A stretch of 64,000 bases of DNA from Flavobacterium poyangense (GTDB lineage Bacteria > Bacteroidota > Bacteroidia > Flavobacteriales > Flavobacteriaceae). Under the pieces are notes generated by a model. That model saw only the letters and a program-made list of their open reading frames with translations. It searched no databases and was not told the DNA's origin. Made by a program: the position numbers and the translations under genes. The stretch spans positions 186,001 through 250,000 of the forward strand of contig NZ_JAALLN010000004.1 in the NCBI RefSeq assembly GCF_011751075.1, written 5' to 3'. Positions 1-7,186 of this stretch are shown piece by piece. Within the stretch, counting starts at the first letter, position 1. Every line of letters begins with the position of its first letter.

Positions 1-176
1 AAGCAGTTGGCTTGCGTCATCTTGCTTTCGAGGTAATTAATCTTGATGAAACAATAGCTTTTCTGAACACTAAGAACATAGAATCGGAGCCAATAAGAAT
101 TGACGAAACGACAGAAAAACGATTTACTTTTATAGCCGATCCGGATTTATTACCGATTGAATTTTACGAGCGGTAA
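1..176 (+). CDS. VOC (glyoxalase/bleomycin-resistance) family protein, C-terminal fragment
   Basis: The window opens inside a gene. Frame 3 reads AVGLRHLAFEV to the end, FIADPDLLPIEFYER, then TAA at 174-176. The pattern GLRHLAFEV, then an EPIR-D-TGKRFTF-like strand, then DPDxLPIEFYE is the second half of small vicinal-oxygen-chelate proteins of the YaeR/GloA2 type. In that family the His of RHLAF and the Glu of IEFYE are metal ligands. Only about 57 residues are visible, so substrate and start are unknown. Related single-domain proteins of about 125 residues are annotated as lactoylglutathione-lyase-like; the actual reaction cannot be inferred here. Confidence 0.75.
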   Translation, partial: AVGLRHLAFEVINLDETIAFLNTKNIESEPIRIDETTEKRFTFIADPDLLPIEFYER

Positions 177-284
177 ATAATTGCTTTTAAACTAAAGCAA
201 AAACTGGAATTATGCGTTGATTCCGTTAAACAATGTATACGCAATAAATTTGGCTAAAGCCTTTTCTGCTTCTTTAATCGAATA

Positions 285-304
285 CCTCCAGCTGAAGCTG
301 GAGG
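285..304. repeat. Short GC-rich hairpin
   Basis: CCTCCAGC and GCTGGAGG are perfect inverse complements separated by the tetraloop TGAA. The stem is far richer in GC than its surroundings. No T-run follows on either strand, so it is not a typical intrinsic terminator. It lies 108 bp after the VOC stop codon and may protect the 3' end of that mRNA or be an interspersed palindromic repeat. Confidence 0.6.
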
Positions 305-450
305 CAATTGATCATTTTTATTCTATTTACACCGCTGTATCTATTTTTTTTTAAACACATATATACATAGTTTAGAAAACGAAAAAAGGCATTTCATTTA
401 TTTAAAATTTCAATCGTCAGCTTGAGCGAAGTCGAAGACCTCATGGTTAG

Positions 451-520
451 ACTATGTGATAGAAATGTGTTTCTTTTTTATACTCTTTTTCATAACTAAA
501 GTCTATGTTTCTATGTGTTA
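451..520 (+). repeat. 70-bp interspersed repeat, copy 1
   Basis: The unit starts ACTATGTGATAGAAA and ends GTTTCTATGTGTTA, with a T-rich middle containing CTTTTTCATAA. Closely matching units occur at 14697-14768 (opposite strand) and 17247-17315 (same strand). The ends share the inverted core ATAGAAA/TTTCTAT, giving it the shape of a small non-autonomous element or an interspersed palindrome. Confidence 0.65.
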
Positions 521-666
521 AATATATTTTTTACCACTTGCATCCGTTTCAACTGGAGAAAAATTGAGGTCTCTTACTAAATGGCTTTAATCCTAAAAAC
601 TAAATAATCAGCAAAAAAACAGGGCAAAACCCCTCCTTAACTAATTTTAACACAATAATATGCTGA

Positions 667-703
667 TTTGTTAGGAGAATACTACTTTGATTCTTTAATT
701 TTG
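667..703 (+). promoter_or_regulatory. Putative promoter of the ClC channel gene
   Basis: TAATTTTG at 696-703 fits the Bacteroidota -7 consensus TAnnTTTG, and TTTG at 667-670 could be the -33 element, although the 25-bp spacing is longer than usual. The -7 element overlaps the GTG at 703, which argues that translation starts at the in-frame ATG at 745. Confidence 0.4.
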
Positions 704-744
704 TGAATCGCATAAAACTACTGCGACTTACAAATTTACTTCTG

Positions 745-2025
745 ATGAACAAAACGGCGCAAATCAAAAAAAATCATCAATTTATTGTCTTTCAAAAATT
801 AGTTGTTGTTTCCCTTTTAATTGGTTTTCTTTCTGCTTTTTTAGGCATTTCACTAAAGAAAATTACAGAGTACTACGAAGAAATCTTTTTCCATGAAGTT
901 TCCGTAAACCCCATATTCTATGTTATTTTCCCGGTTTTCGGATTGTCTGTAATTTACTTTCTAAGGCAATATCTCTTTAAAAAGAAAGAGAACAAAGGAA
1001 TTAAAGAAGTTTTTGAAAGCACACAATCAAAATCTAAAAACTTACCAACCTACAAAATCCCATCCCACTTTATAAACGGGTTGTTAACTGTTATTTTTGG
1101 AGGTTCAACCGGAATCGAAGTTTCTACCGTTGTGGCCACGGCAACAATTGGTTCGGTAGCACAGCAAAAAGAAAATGTTTTTCGCAAATACAAAACAGAA
1201 TTAATTTGCGCAGGAGTTGCAGCAGGAATCACTGCTTTGTTCAGCAGTCCGATTGCCGGAATTTTATTTGCTGTTGAGGTTATCTCCCGAAAGCTGACCC
1301 GCGCCTTTATCATCACCAATTTAATTGCAGTTTCTATCGCCTTTGGTTTGATTACCATTCTAAAAGAAGAACCTTTGTTTACAGTTTCAGTTACAACCTG
1401 GCACTTAAAAGCCATTCCTTATTTTATTCTTTTAGGAATTTTAGCCGGAATAAATTCCGTTTATTTAACGCGTTGCGTATTGTTTTTCAAATCTCAGTTC
1501 GGTAAAATCCAAACACATTATTACAAAATCCTCATAGGATCCGTTATTTTAAGCACTTCCTTATTTGTGTTCCCACAATTATATGGAGAAGGCTATCATT
1601 CTATAAAAATGATCTTTGGTAGTTCTGCCCAACTTCCTCTGACGATTACTTTAGCCCTAACTTTCATCGGAATTTTGATTCTAAAACCAATTGTAACTTC
1701 AGTAACATTGGCTTCCGGTGGTGATGGCGGTGTTTTTGCACCGAGTCTTTTTATCGGTGCTTTTTTAGGCTTATTGGTAGCTTCCACTTTAAATACGTTT
1801 TTTAACACACAGGTCATTCCGCTCAATTTTATGATTATCGGAATGGCAGCTGTTTTAAGTGCCAGTATCCATGCCCCTTTTACAGCGATATTTTTAGTTT
1901 GTGGATTAACCAATGACTATACTTTATTTTTCCCCATTTTAGCAGTTTGTCTAATTTCTAAATACACGGCAAAAATGATTTATCCACATACTGTTTATAC
2001 CTATTCGCCAAGCTTTATTAAGTAA
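745..2025 (+). CDS. ClC-type voltage-gated chloride channel/transporter family membrane protein
   Basis: A polytopic membrane protein of about 426 residues with some ten hydrophobic segments. The segment NGLLTVIFGGSTGIEVSTV aligns with the ClC region that normally carries GREGP, and GGVFAPSLFIGAFLG matches the GxFxP anion-filter motif with its following helix. The first filter motif (GSGIP) is reduced to NKGIKEV, and the gating Glu of GREGP is replaced in GSTGI, so transport mode may differ from the classical H+/Cl- antiporters. No C-terminal CBS pair is present. The reading frame extends to a GTG at 703, but that codon overlaps a -7 promoter element, so ATG 745 is preferred. An HPP membrane protein follows after 16 bp, probably in one transcript. 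Confidence 0.85.
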   Translation: MNKTAQIKKNHQFIVFQKLVVVSLLIGFLSAFLGISLKKITEYYEEIFFHEVSVNPIFYVIFPVFGLSVIYFLRQYLFKKKENKGIKEVFESTQSKSKNLPTYKIPSHFINGLLTVIFGGSTGIEVSTVVATATIGSVAQQKENVFRKYKTELICAGVAAGITALFSSPIAGILFAVEVISRKLTRAFIITNLIAVSIAFGLITILKEEPLFTVSVTTWHLKAIPYFILLGILAGINSVYLTRCVLFFKSQFGKIQTHYYKILIGSVILSTSLFVFPQLYGEGYHSIKMIFGSSAQLPLTITLALTFIGILILKPIVTSVTLASGGDGGVFAPSLFIGAFLGLLVASTLNTFFNTQVIPLNFMIIGMAAVLSASIHAPFTAIFLVCGLTNDYTLFFPILAVCLISKYTAKMIYPHTVYTYSPSFIK

Positions 2026-2041
2026 AACAAGACCGTATCGT

Positions 2042-2641
2042 ATGCCTGTTCAGAAAATAAAAAGAAGTTACCGCAAAACACGTTACATCCTTTATAAAGA
2101 AACTTTAATAGATTATAAAGAGCACTTTTGGTCCTTTTTAGGTTCATTTGTCGGAATCGGAATTCTGGCTTTTCTTCAATCCAAAAACTTCTCAGGAAGT
2201 GATGCTGTTTATTTGATTGGTTCTTTTGGCGCTTCGAGTGTTTTAGTATACGGAATCATTCAAAGCCCATTTTCACAACCTCGAAATTTAGTTGGCGGAC
2301 ATCTAATCTCTGCCTTTATTGGGGTAACGATTCAGAAACTGGTACCGGACATTGCCTGGCTTTCCGCTCCGTTGGCAGTTTCGTTTTCTATTATCTTCAT
2401 GCAAATCACCAAAACGTTACATCCACCCGGAGGTGCGACTGCACTTATTGCCGTTACAGGCTCTGATCAGATAAAAAATCTTGGATACGAATATGTTTAT
2501 TCCACGGTGTTTATCGGAGTTTTGATTTTACTACTTACGGCTTTGGTTTTTAACAATATGACCTCGAGCAGAAGTTACCCTAGCCATAGCACCTATCATA
2601 AACACTACCATAAAATTAGAAAGCGATTGAGTAGAAAGTGA
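2042..2641 (+). CDS. HPP family integral membrane protein
   Basis: 199 residues. After a basic N-terminus (KIKRSYRKTR) come four to five hydrophobic helices, and the diagnostic segment TLHPPGGATAL lies near residue 127, the His-Pro-Pro signature of the HPP family. Some plant and bacterial HPP proteins are linked to nitrite transport in plastids and cyanobacteria, but the substrate in Bacteroidota is unsettled. The C-terminus is basic and His-rich (HSTYHKHYHKIRKR). It starts 16 bp after the ClC-type gene, so the two likely form an anion-handling operon; that role is inference from context. Confidence 0.85.
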   Translation: MPVQKIKRSYRKTRYILYKETLIDYKEHFWSFLGSFVGIGILAFLQSKNFSGSDAVYLIGSFGASSVLVYGIIQSPFSQPRNLVGGHLISAFIGVTIQKLVPDIAWLSAPLAVSFSIIFMQITKTLHPPGGATALIAVTGSDQIKNLGYEYVYSTVFIGVLILLLTALVFNNMTSSRSYPSHSTYHKHYHKIRKRLSRK

Positions 2642-2779
2642 GTGTTTTTTCTGTCCTTCCGATTGAGGTAATTAAGTAAGTGTGCGGAGTAGCGGTATAC
2701 TGCATAACGGCTCCTAGTGTGATTCCTCCTATGTCGGAATTAACAATTTGTATACTATTTGTCATTCCGAAGAATGAGG

Positions 2780-3133
2780 AATCACAATAGTAATTCAACA
2801 AAGATTGGCGACGTGCTGTGTAGAGTTTCGTGTGTGATTCCTCATTCTTCGGAATGACAATTGTTGCTTGTTATTAGCTAGAATTACAGAGTAGTCGCAT
2901 AAGCCCGTCTCGTCTGTCATTTGACAAGGGAAGCAGTCATTTGTCATTTCGACTTTAGGAGACCCGAGCGATAGCGAATAGACGAAGTAAATCACACCAG
3001 TAATTCGACAAAGATTAGCGATTCTCTTTACGGAGTTTCGTGTGCGACTCCTCATTCTTCGGAATGACAATTGTTGCTTGTTATTAGCTAGAATTACAGA
3101 GTAGTCGCATAAACCCGCCTCGTCTGTCATTTC
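2780..3133. repeat. Direct duplication of a 144-bp unit, 210-bp period
   Basis: 2780-2923 and 2990-3133 match closely at a fixed offset of 210 bases. Both contain TAATTC-ACAAAGATT-GCG, GGAGTTTCG or GAGTTTCG, CTCATTCTTCGGAATGAC, TTGTTGCTTGTTATTAGCTA and GTAGTCGCATAA-CCCG. The 66-bp spacer differs between ends. This is a tandem-type duplication of an intergenic repeat cluster. Confidence 0.75.
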
Positions 3134-3229
3134 GACGCAGGAGAAATCACACGTTGTTTAAAAAGGCTCTCTAAATAAAATCTTTTCAACAAATCGTAAT
3201 TCACAATTCGTATTTCGTTTTTTATATTT

Positions 3230-3237
3230 TACCTTTG
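3230..3237 (+). promoter_or_regulatory. -7 promoter element
   Basis: TACCTTTG fits TAnnTTTG and lies 24 bases before the ATG at 3261. No clear TTG -33 box stands at the usual spacing. Confidence 0.45.
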
Positions 3238-3260
3238 ACCTCTCAATAAATACAAAGATT

Positions 3261-3800
3261 ATGGTTTATAAATTTAGAGTAATTCTAGACGCCGAAGAAG
3301 ACATTTTTAGAGACATTGCAATTCTTGAAGACGATACCCTTGAGGATTTACACAATGCCATCTTCAACGCTTTTGGTTTTGACGGAATGGAAGTGGCTTC
3401 GTTTTATACCTGCGATGAAACTTGGAATCAGGAAGATGAAATCCCGCTTTTTGATACCGGAGACGTTCCCGGTGAACATAAAATCATGAGTGATTACCCA
3501 TTATCTGATATCTTAGACAAAGAAAATACCAAAATTATCTATGTGTACGATTTTATCCACATGTGGACTTTCTTAGTTGAATTGGCTGCCATTGAAGAGC
3601 AATCTGTAGGAGTAACTTACCCGGAAACCTTATTCTCTCATGGAGAAATGCCGGACGAAGCCATAGAAAAAAACTTCGAAGCCGACATGCACGACGATAT
3701 CTACGGAGAATTTGAAGACGACTTAGACGAAGATGATCTTGATATGTTTGAAGGAGACGACAGCTTTGAAGATTTCGGATTTGAGGAGAATTGGAATTAG
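3261..3800 (+). CDS. Plasmid pRiA4b ORF-3-like family protein
   Basis: 179 residues. The opening YKFRVILDAEEDIFRDIAILEDDTLEDLHNAI, the FGFDGMEVASFY segment and the later IYVYDFIHMWTFLVEL are typical of the pRiA4b ORF-3 family, small alpha/beta proteins also found as passengers of some mobile elements. Biochemical function is not established. From about residue 140 the chain becomes an acidic tail dominated by Asp and Glu (EFEDDLDEDDLDMFEGDD), which may mimic nucleic acid or simply add solubility. No mobile element flanks it. The start is fixed by the -7 element 24 bases upstream. It stands alone on its transcript as far as can be seen. Confidence 0.8.
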   Translation: MVYKFRVILDAEEDIFRDIAILEDDTLEDLHNAIFNAFGFDGMEVASFYTCDETWNQEDEIPLFDTGDVPGEHKIMSDYPLSDILDKENTKIIYVYDFIHMWTFLVELAAIEEQSVGVTYPETLFSHGEMPDEAIEKNFEADMHDDIYGEFEDDLDEDDLDMFEGDDSFEDFGFEENWN

Positions 3801-3921
3801 TTTTTTGAAGGCACAAAGGTTCAAAGTGGCAAAGGTACAGAGGTTTTCTCTTAAAATCTTTCGATTTTAAAATGTAATCTTTTTATTGCTTTTACGTTTA
3901 ATTAATTTTAAATGTAAAAAT

Positions 3922-4281
3922 ATGAATACTTTTAGAGACCTTTTAATCTGGCAAAAATCTATGAATTTGGTGACCGAAATTTATCGAGTGACCAATTTAT
4001 TTCCCAAAGAAGAAATTTATGGACTAACTTCACAAATTAGAAGAAGTTCCATATCGATTCCAAGTAATATTGCTGAAGGTTATGGCAGAGAAGGAAATAA
4101 TGACTATTTAAGGTTTTTAAATATTTCCATTTCATCATTATTTGAAATGCAGACACAACTTGAAATCTCATTCAATTTAAATTATATAAACGAGAATCAA
4201 TTCACTAAAATAAATGGAGAAAGCAAGGAAATAGAACGAATGTTGAGTTCTTTTATCAGAAAAATAAAAGACCGAAACTAA
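3922..4281 (+). CDS. Four-helix bundle protein (S23/23S rRNA intervening-sequence protein family)
   Basis: About 119 residues from MNTFRDLLIWQKSMNLVTEIY. The opening FRDLxIWQKSM, the central LTSQIRRSSISIPSNIAEGYGR and the later FLNISISSLFEMQTQLEIS are hallmarks of the S23 four-helix bundle family. These proteins were first found encoded in 23S rRNA intervening sequences but occur widely as free-standing genes in Bacteroidota, as here; no rRNA is nearby. They form ring-like oligomers, and their role is unknown. The frame extends 12 codons upstream to a TTG at 3886, but family conservation begins at ATG 3922. The flanks carry CAAAGGTTC-type interspersed repeats. Confidence 0.85.
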   Translation: MNTFRDLLIWQKSMNLVTEIYRVTNLFPKEEIYGLTSQIRRSSISIPSNIAEGYGREGNNDYLRFLNISISSLFEMQTQLEISFNLNYINENQFTKINGESKEIERMLSSFIRKIKDRN

Positions 4282-4327
4282 ACCTTTGTTCCTTTGAGCC
4301 TTTGCAACTCTGAACCTAAATAAAGAA

Positions 4328-5386
4328 ATGATCAACTTATTCAACACCCACATCGAGTCGCTTTCGATACACCGCGTAGGAAACAAAAGCAGAAATGAAG
4401 CGATTTTTTTATCGGAACAACCATTTAATTTAAATGACGAAATTGTGCCTCTGATAAAAGAGTACTTTTTTAAGCCTTTTAGAGAAAAAGAGGAAAACTA
4501 TTATCAGTTTGCGCACGAAGTAGATTTGGATTATAATGATATGTACAAATATGCTTCAGAGATTTTTGCTAATCCGGGCAATGTACAGGAGATTTCTAAA
4601 AAAATCACTACACATTTATTTGAGCAGTCCAATCATCCGCATATTAAAAACGGAGAGGTTTATGTAACCTATCTAACCAATTTAAGTATTGACAACAATG
4701 TAGTCGATGCCATTGGAATTTTTAAAAGCGAATTACAGGCTGACTTTTTACAATTTGAAGAAAAAGACAGCAACCTTGAGATGATCTTGCAACAAGGAAT
4801 TAACCTGAGCAAATTAGACAAAGGATGTTTGATTTTTAATTTCAAAAAAGAAGAAGGATACAAAATCCTGACTGTAGACAGCAACCGTTATGATGCCCGT
4901 TACTGGTTAGAGCACTTTTTATCTGTTGACGCTTTTGAAGATGAAAACTTCATCACTAAGAAATACCTGAAATTCTGTCAAAACTTCGCGAAAGATGTTG
5001 TTTTACCGGCAGAAGACAAAAAAGAAGAAGTAATGTTTATGAACCGATCAGTGAATTATTTCGCTAAAAACGATCAGTTTGAAGAACAAAATTTCTTAAA
5101 CGAAGTATTAGACAATCCAGACTTAATTCCTGAATTTAAAAACTATAAAGTTGATAAAGGAGAAAAATACAGCATCGAAGATGTAACCTCATTCCCTATT
5201 GCCAATTCAGCTGTTTCTGATGCCAGAAAATCGATTAAAAACGTAATTAATCTGGATACTCATATTCAGATTAAAATGGATTTTATCAACCCCGAAAGCG
5301 CAGAAAAATTTGTTGAAAAAGGCTGGGATGAAGAAAAACAAATGTATTACTATTTAGTTTACTTCAATAAAGAAGAAAAAAGCTAG
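4328..5386 (+). CDS. Nucleoid-associated protein (NdpA/YejK family)
   Basis: 352 residues opening MINLFNTHIESLSIHRVGNKS. The early HxVG-like motif, the central LTNLSIDNNVVDAIGIFKSE strand-turn, LDKGCLIFN and NRYDARYWLEHFLSV fit the 37-kDa nucleoid-associated protein family typified by E. coli YejK. That family binds double-stranded DNA in the nucleoid; the role in Bacteroidota is not defined. The length is close to the family norm. It ends 31 bases before a strong terminator and follows the S23-family gene by 46 bases. Confidence 0.8.
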   Translation: MINLFNTHIESLSIHRVGNKSRNEAIFLSEQPFNLNDEIVPLIKEYFFKPFREKEENYYQFAHEVDLDYNDMYKYASEIFANPGNVQEISKKITTHLFEQSNHPHIKNGEVYVTYLTNLSIDNNVVDAIGIFKSELQADFLQFEEKDSNLEMILQQGINLSKLDKGCLIFNFKKEEGYKILTVDSNRYDARYWLEHFLSVDAFEDENFITKKYLKFCQNFAKDVVLPAEDKKEEVMFMNRSVNYFAKNDQFEEQNFLNEVLDNPDLIPEFKNYKVDKGEKYSIEDVTSFPIANSAVSDARKSIKNVINLDTHIQIKMDFINPESAEKFVEKGWDEEKQMYYYLVYFNKEEKS

Positions 5387-5417
5387 TAGTCATTCATTTT
5401 CTATTACTTACTTAAGC

Positions 5418-5456
5418 AAAAAACGGCAACTACCCTTTGTAATTGCCGTTTTTTTT
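5418..5456 (+). terminator. Intrinsic terminator after the nucleoid-associated protein gene
   Basis: AAAAAACGGCAA (5418-5429) pairs with TTGCCGTTTTTT (5443-5454) across a 13-base loop and is followed by a run of T. It is 31 bases past the stop codon. Confidence 0.85.
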
Positions 5457-5551
5457 AATTGAAACAACTTTCAAAACAGAAAAAAGTCAACACGAATTTT
5501 CACGAATGTTATTTTTGCGACTTGTATCTTGGCTGTTTAATTAATTTAGTA

Positions 5552-6133
5552 TCAAAACAAAGAAAACATTGCTTTGAGAATATCATCGTAAACTTGTTTG
5601 TCTTTTTCTCCAGCACGAGCCAACACCCTAATTCCTGTATAATTATTAAAGATAAAGCGAGCCAGTGTTCTGGCTTCCAACCGTGTTGAAATCTGTCCTG
5701 ACTCTTGCCCTTTTTTAACCGCTGCCAAAAAGATTTCTTCGACCGTCTGCCTGTTATCAGTGACTATTTTTGCAATCTCATCATCGTGCATTGCAAGTTC
5801 AACTGCTGCATTTATTACAAAACAGCCCTTTGTCATTCGATCGTCTAAGCTTTCAATAACGGCTTGTTTGAAGATATCCGTCAATACAACTTTAATATCT
5901 TCTGATTCGTTTAAAAGCTCTCTCGTACTTTCCTGTCCATGTTTGAGGTATCTCTTTAAAGCCTTTGAAAAAAGTTTTTGTTTGTCTCCAAAAGTATCAT
6001 ACAAACTCGAACGGCTTAAGCCCAAATGCGTCACCAAATCCTGCGCCGAAGTACCATTATACCCTTTACACCAAAAAATTTCTATTGCCTTATCCAGAGC
6101 TTTATCCTCATCAAATTCTTTTGTTCTGGCCAT
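5552..6133 (-). CDS. TetR/AcrR family transcriptional regulator
   Basis: 193 residues. The N-terminal 50 residues are a TetR helix-turn-helix: ALDKAIEIFWCKGYNGTSAQDLVTHLGLSRSSLYDTFGDKQKLF. The remainder is an all-helical ligand domain with the segment MTKGCFVINAAVELA, seen in the YxaF/ComR-like branch. The gene is preceded by a palindromic operator (6170-6195) next to its own -7 element, and the same operator stands upstream of the neighbouring SDR gene. This indicates negative autoregulation and control of the reductase. The inducer is unknown; related regulators respond to electrophiles or hydrophobic compounds. Confidence 0.9.
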   Translation of the reverse strand: MARTKEFDEDKALDKAIEIFWCKGYNGTSAQDLVTHLGLSRSSLYDTFGDKQKLFSKALKRYLKHGQESTRELLNESEDIKVVLTDIFKQAVIESLDDRMTKGCFVINAAVELAMHDDEIAKIVTDNRQTVEEIFLAAVKKGQESGQISTRLEARTLARFIFNNYTGIRVLARAGEKDKQVYDDILKAMFSLF

Positions 6134-6156
6134 GACTTCCTAATTAAATTCCATCG

Positions 6157-6195
6157 CAAAGATACAAAAAATTACGGAACGATTGTTCCGTAATT
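6157..6195 (-). promoter_or_regulatory. TetR promoter with palindromic operator O1
   Basis: On the minus strand a -7 element TATCTTTG (6157-6164) lies 24 bases before the regulator ATG. Immediately upstream, 6170-6195 is an inverted repeat with two perfect 11-bp arms (AATTACGGAAC and GTTCCGTAATT) around GATT. Bound repressor would cover the region where -33 contacts are made. The same arms recur at 7011-7036. Confidence 0.85.
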
Positions 6196-6206
6196 AGAGC
6201 AAAAAA

Positions 6207-6959
6207 TTAAACCACAGTGTTTACGATAAGCCCACCATCTACTACGATTTCTGTCCCCGTAATAAACGAAGCGTCATCTGAGGCAAGAAAAGCAACTGTT
6301 TTTGCAATCTCTGAAGCTTTACCAAAACGTTTTAATAAAATCTTATCACTTAGAGCTGCTCCAAATCCGTCAATTTCTTCTTTTTCTAGTCCTAATTTTC
6401 CAAAAATAGGTGTTTCAATCGGACCGGGTGAAATGGCGTTTATTCTAATATTTCTTGGAGCCAATTCCGCTGCAAAAACACGATTTAAAGATAAGAGCGC
6501 TGCTTTACTTGCAGCATAGACTCCCGAATTTTGCATACCCACACTGGCGTTTATAGAAGTATTAAAGATTACGGAACCTCCGTCATTCAAAATCGGTAAC
6601 AGTTTTTGAAGTGTGAAATAAACTCCTTTTACATTTACATCCATAATCGAGTCATAATGTCCTACTGATGCCGATTCTAAAGGTGCAAAAGCAGCAATTC
6701 CCGCATTCAGAAATACAATATCGACTTTGTCAAATTTTGCTGAAACTTCAGTTACCAAATTATCGATTGATTCCAAATCCGACTGATCGGCTACAATTCC
6801 GGTCACATTCAATTCTTCCTCAGCTTTTGCTAACGTTTCTTTGTCTCTTCCGGTAACAATTACACTTGCCCCTCTTTCAGCAAATTCAGCAGCAGTTGCA
6901 TACCCGATTCCACTATTTCCGCCTGTTACAACGGCTACTTTCTTTTCTAAATTTTTCAT
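6207..6959 (-). CDS. SDR family NAD(P)-dependent oxidoreductase
   Basis: 250 residues with a Rossmann fold of the classical SDR type. The dinucleotide loop TGGNSGIG is at residues 12-19, the NAG of FLNAGIA follows strand 4, catalytic Ser lies in NTSINAS, and the YxxxK pair is YAASK (about Tyr148, Lys152). IETP follows the PG motif and the C-terminus carries FITGTEIVVDGG. The substrate is not predictable. The frame extends upstream to an ATG at 7004, but that codon lies inside the -7 promoter element at 7002-7009, so the start is ATG 6959. The gene shares its operator with the tetR gene downstream of it, so its expression is probably induced by the regulator's ligand. Confidence 0.9.
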   Translation of the reverse strand: MKNLEKKVAVVTGGNSGIGYATAAEFAERGASVIVTGRDKETLAKAEEELNVTGIVADQSDLESIDNLVTEVSAKFDKVDIVFLNAGIAAFAPLESASVGHYDSIMDVNVKGVYFTLQKLLPILNDGGSVIFNTSINASVGMQNSGVYAASKAALLSLNRVFAAELAPRNIRINAISPGPIETPIFGKLGLEKEEIDGFGAALSDKILLKRFGKASEIAKTVAFLASDDASFITGTEIVVDGGLIVNTVV

Positions 6960-7001
6960 TTTATTAATTTTTATAGTATTGATTACTTGATTATTGTGAG
7001 A

Positions 7002-7036
7002 CAAAGATATAATTACGGAACGATCGTTCCGTAATT
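7002..7036 (-). promoter_or_regulatory. SDR promoter with palindromic operator O2
   Basis: Minus-strand -7 element TATCTTTG at 7002-7009, directly abutted by the inverted repeat 7011-7036. The arms are the same 11-bp sequences as in O1, here around GATC, which makes the full 26 bp a perfect palindrome. The arrangement of operator and -7 element repeats that of the tetR promoter, with 1 bp instead of 5 bp between them. Confidence 0.88.
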
Positions 7037-7186
7037 ATTTTAGTTAAAAATTTGTTAAAAATAAAAAATCAACAATGGTGCTATTCCACTAACAAAGAAA
7101 TCTATGAGGCCATAAACGAAACAAATACTAAAAATGATAAACATCATTAATTTATGCTTAAATTTACGTTTCAAAAACAAATAAAG

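Larger units (their letters stand above)
177..744. other. Repeat-containing intergenic region
   Basis: No convincing gene was found. The stretch holds a perfect 8-bp GC-rich hairpin (285-304), a copy of the GAGCGAAG-CGAAGAC interspersed motif (about 415-440), a copy of the 70-bp CTATGTG repeat (451-520), and a promoter candidate for the downstream channel gene near its right end. Confidence 0.6.
2642..3260. other. Repeat-rich intergenic region
   Basis: No gene with plausible coding character was found; open frames here consist of the repeats themselves. The stretch is built from two copies of a 144-bp unit plus further ATTCCTCATTCTTCGGAATG and CTGTCATTTCGAC motifs that are common in flavobacterial intergenic DNA. 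The right end carries the promoter of the next gene. Confidence 0.6.

Noticed and set aside
703..744. GTG 703 as the ClC start
   Set aside because: The codon overlaps a -7 promoter element, so the mRNA probably begins downstream of it; ATG 745 is preferred, although this is not certain.
1050..1415. Minus-strand frames within the ClC gene and similar antisense frames over other genes
   Set aside because: These are shadows of AT-rich codon usage on the coding strand; none has a promoter or family match.
2795..3130. A 111-codon minus-strand frame in the repeat region
   Set aside because: It consists of the duplicated 144-bp repeat read through; the peptide repeats itself and resembles no protein family.
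3922..4281. Evidence of an rRNA gene with an intervening sequence
   Set aside because: The S23-family protein is free-standing; no 23S rRNA sequence flanks it.
5459..5689. A 76-codon plus-strand frame opposite the tetR gene
   Set aside because: It overlaps the 3' end of the well-supported regulator and has no features; it starts within the T-run of a terminator.
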